From the NCBI RefSeq assembly GCF_045679555.1, contig NC_092115.1, positions 35,348,728-35,412,727 of the forward strand: a stretch of 64,000 nucleotides of DNA, given 5' to 3'. The position numbers were made by a program, and so were the translations under genes. The DNA comes from Salvelinus alpinus (Eukaryota; Chordata; Actinopteri; Salmoniformes; Salmonidae). Below, piece by piece: positions 63,783 to 64,000 of this stretch. Under the pieces are notes generated by a model. The model did not search any database, had not been told where the DNA came from, and saw only the letters and a program-made list of their open reading frames with translations. How positions within the stretch are numbered: the first letter of the stretch is position 1; the number at the start of each line of letters is the position of its first letter.

Positions 63783-63896
63783 ACTCTTATCCATAGAAAC
63801 TTACAGTAGTGAGTGCATACATATTCCTGATGGCCCCCTCTGGGAATCGAACCCACAACCCTAGCATTGCAAGTGTCATGCTCTACCAACTGAGCC
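63783..63896 (-). mobile_element. tRNA-derived SINE, HpaI-like
   Basis: On the minus strand: GTGGCTCAGTTGGTAGAGCA (A box), GGTTGTGGGTTCGATTCCCA (B box GGTTCGATTCC), then TGTATGCACTCACTACTGTA and the end ATAAGAGTGTCTACTAAAAT. Both Pol III boxes are well preserved. HpaI-like naming is from recognition. Confidence 0.8.
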
Positions 63897-64000
63897 ACAT
63901 CATCACAAACCACTTGATGTCTCAATGTACTCAATTACTGTATTGGTCATTGTTTTTCTTCATGGTGATGGAAAGTCTACAGGTACAAACCTAGATGACC

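Noticed and set aside
63830..63896. A tRNA gene on the minus strand
   Set aside because: The A and B boxes are good, but the sequence continues into a SINE body and tail and I see no convincing cloverleaf end. It is a tRNA-derived SINE.

Overview
This window is vertebrate nuclear DNA, almost certainly from a salmonid fish. It has one intron-containing, single-copy developmental gene and otherwise a dense layer of transposable elements of types known from salmon and trout: several Tc1-like families, Rex1-like and L2 retroelements, tRNA- and 5S-derived SINEs, and hAT-like non-autonomous elements. There is nothing bacterial or plasmid-like, and no operons, CRISPR arrays or phage genes.

The only host protein-coding gene I can support is gata6, on the + strand. 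Six coding exons (46472-47369, 48673-48839, 49518-49643, 49930-50017, 50126-50214, 52103-52273) join at GT-AG sites with matching phases. They give a 512-residue GATA-family zinc-finger factor with both CX2CX17CX2C fingers and the family C-terminus. A non-coding first exon probably ends near 45556. The first polyadenylation signal after the stop is at 52892.

Region by region. 1-8.1 kb: an unidentified repeat split by an L2 3' fragment; a Tc1 element (Sleeping Beauty-like family) whose left terminal repeat was split by a Rex1-like retroelement; a 5S-derived SINE; and a hAT-like MITE. 8.1-15.1 kb: a nearly full-length L2 retroelement (about 5.6 kb, one long esterase-endonuclease-RT reading frame with one frameshift) inside another Tc1 element. 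17.6-19.5 kb: a decayed LINE. 20.3-23.7 kb: a four-level nest, with a hAT-like element (8-bp target duplication GTGAACAG) containing a non-autonomous Tc1-like element, which contains an L2 3' fragment and a miniature LTR element. 24-28 kb: microsatellite, hAT-like remains, a minisatellite and a small hAT MITE. 28.4-32.3 kb: two LINE remnants and an almost intact Tc1 element with perfect terminal repeats. 35.0-36.9 kb: a hAT-like element (target duplication GGTACTAC) with a solo LTR inside. 40.4-41.6 kb: another Tc1 family. 43.6-47.7 kb, around the gata6 promoter and first coding exon, has no element I recognise. 50.9-51.3 kb: a Tc1-type MITE in the last gata6 intron. 55-64 kb: MITEs, a hAT-like element, a 370-bp GA tract, a 30-copy 28-bp minisatellite, a complete but defective Tc1 element, and a SINE.

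I found no new enzymatic or defence system. The most informative content is the complete gata6 model, the insertion chronology that can be read from target-site duplications and nesting, and pieces of repeat biology such as the L2 fused reading frame, the 5S-headed SINE, SINE/LINE tail sharing, and different catalytic losses in copies of one transposase. All family names come from recognition by eye, without any database search.
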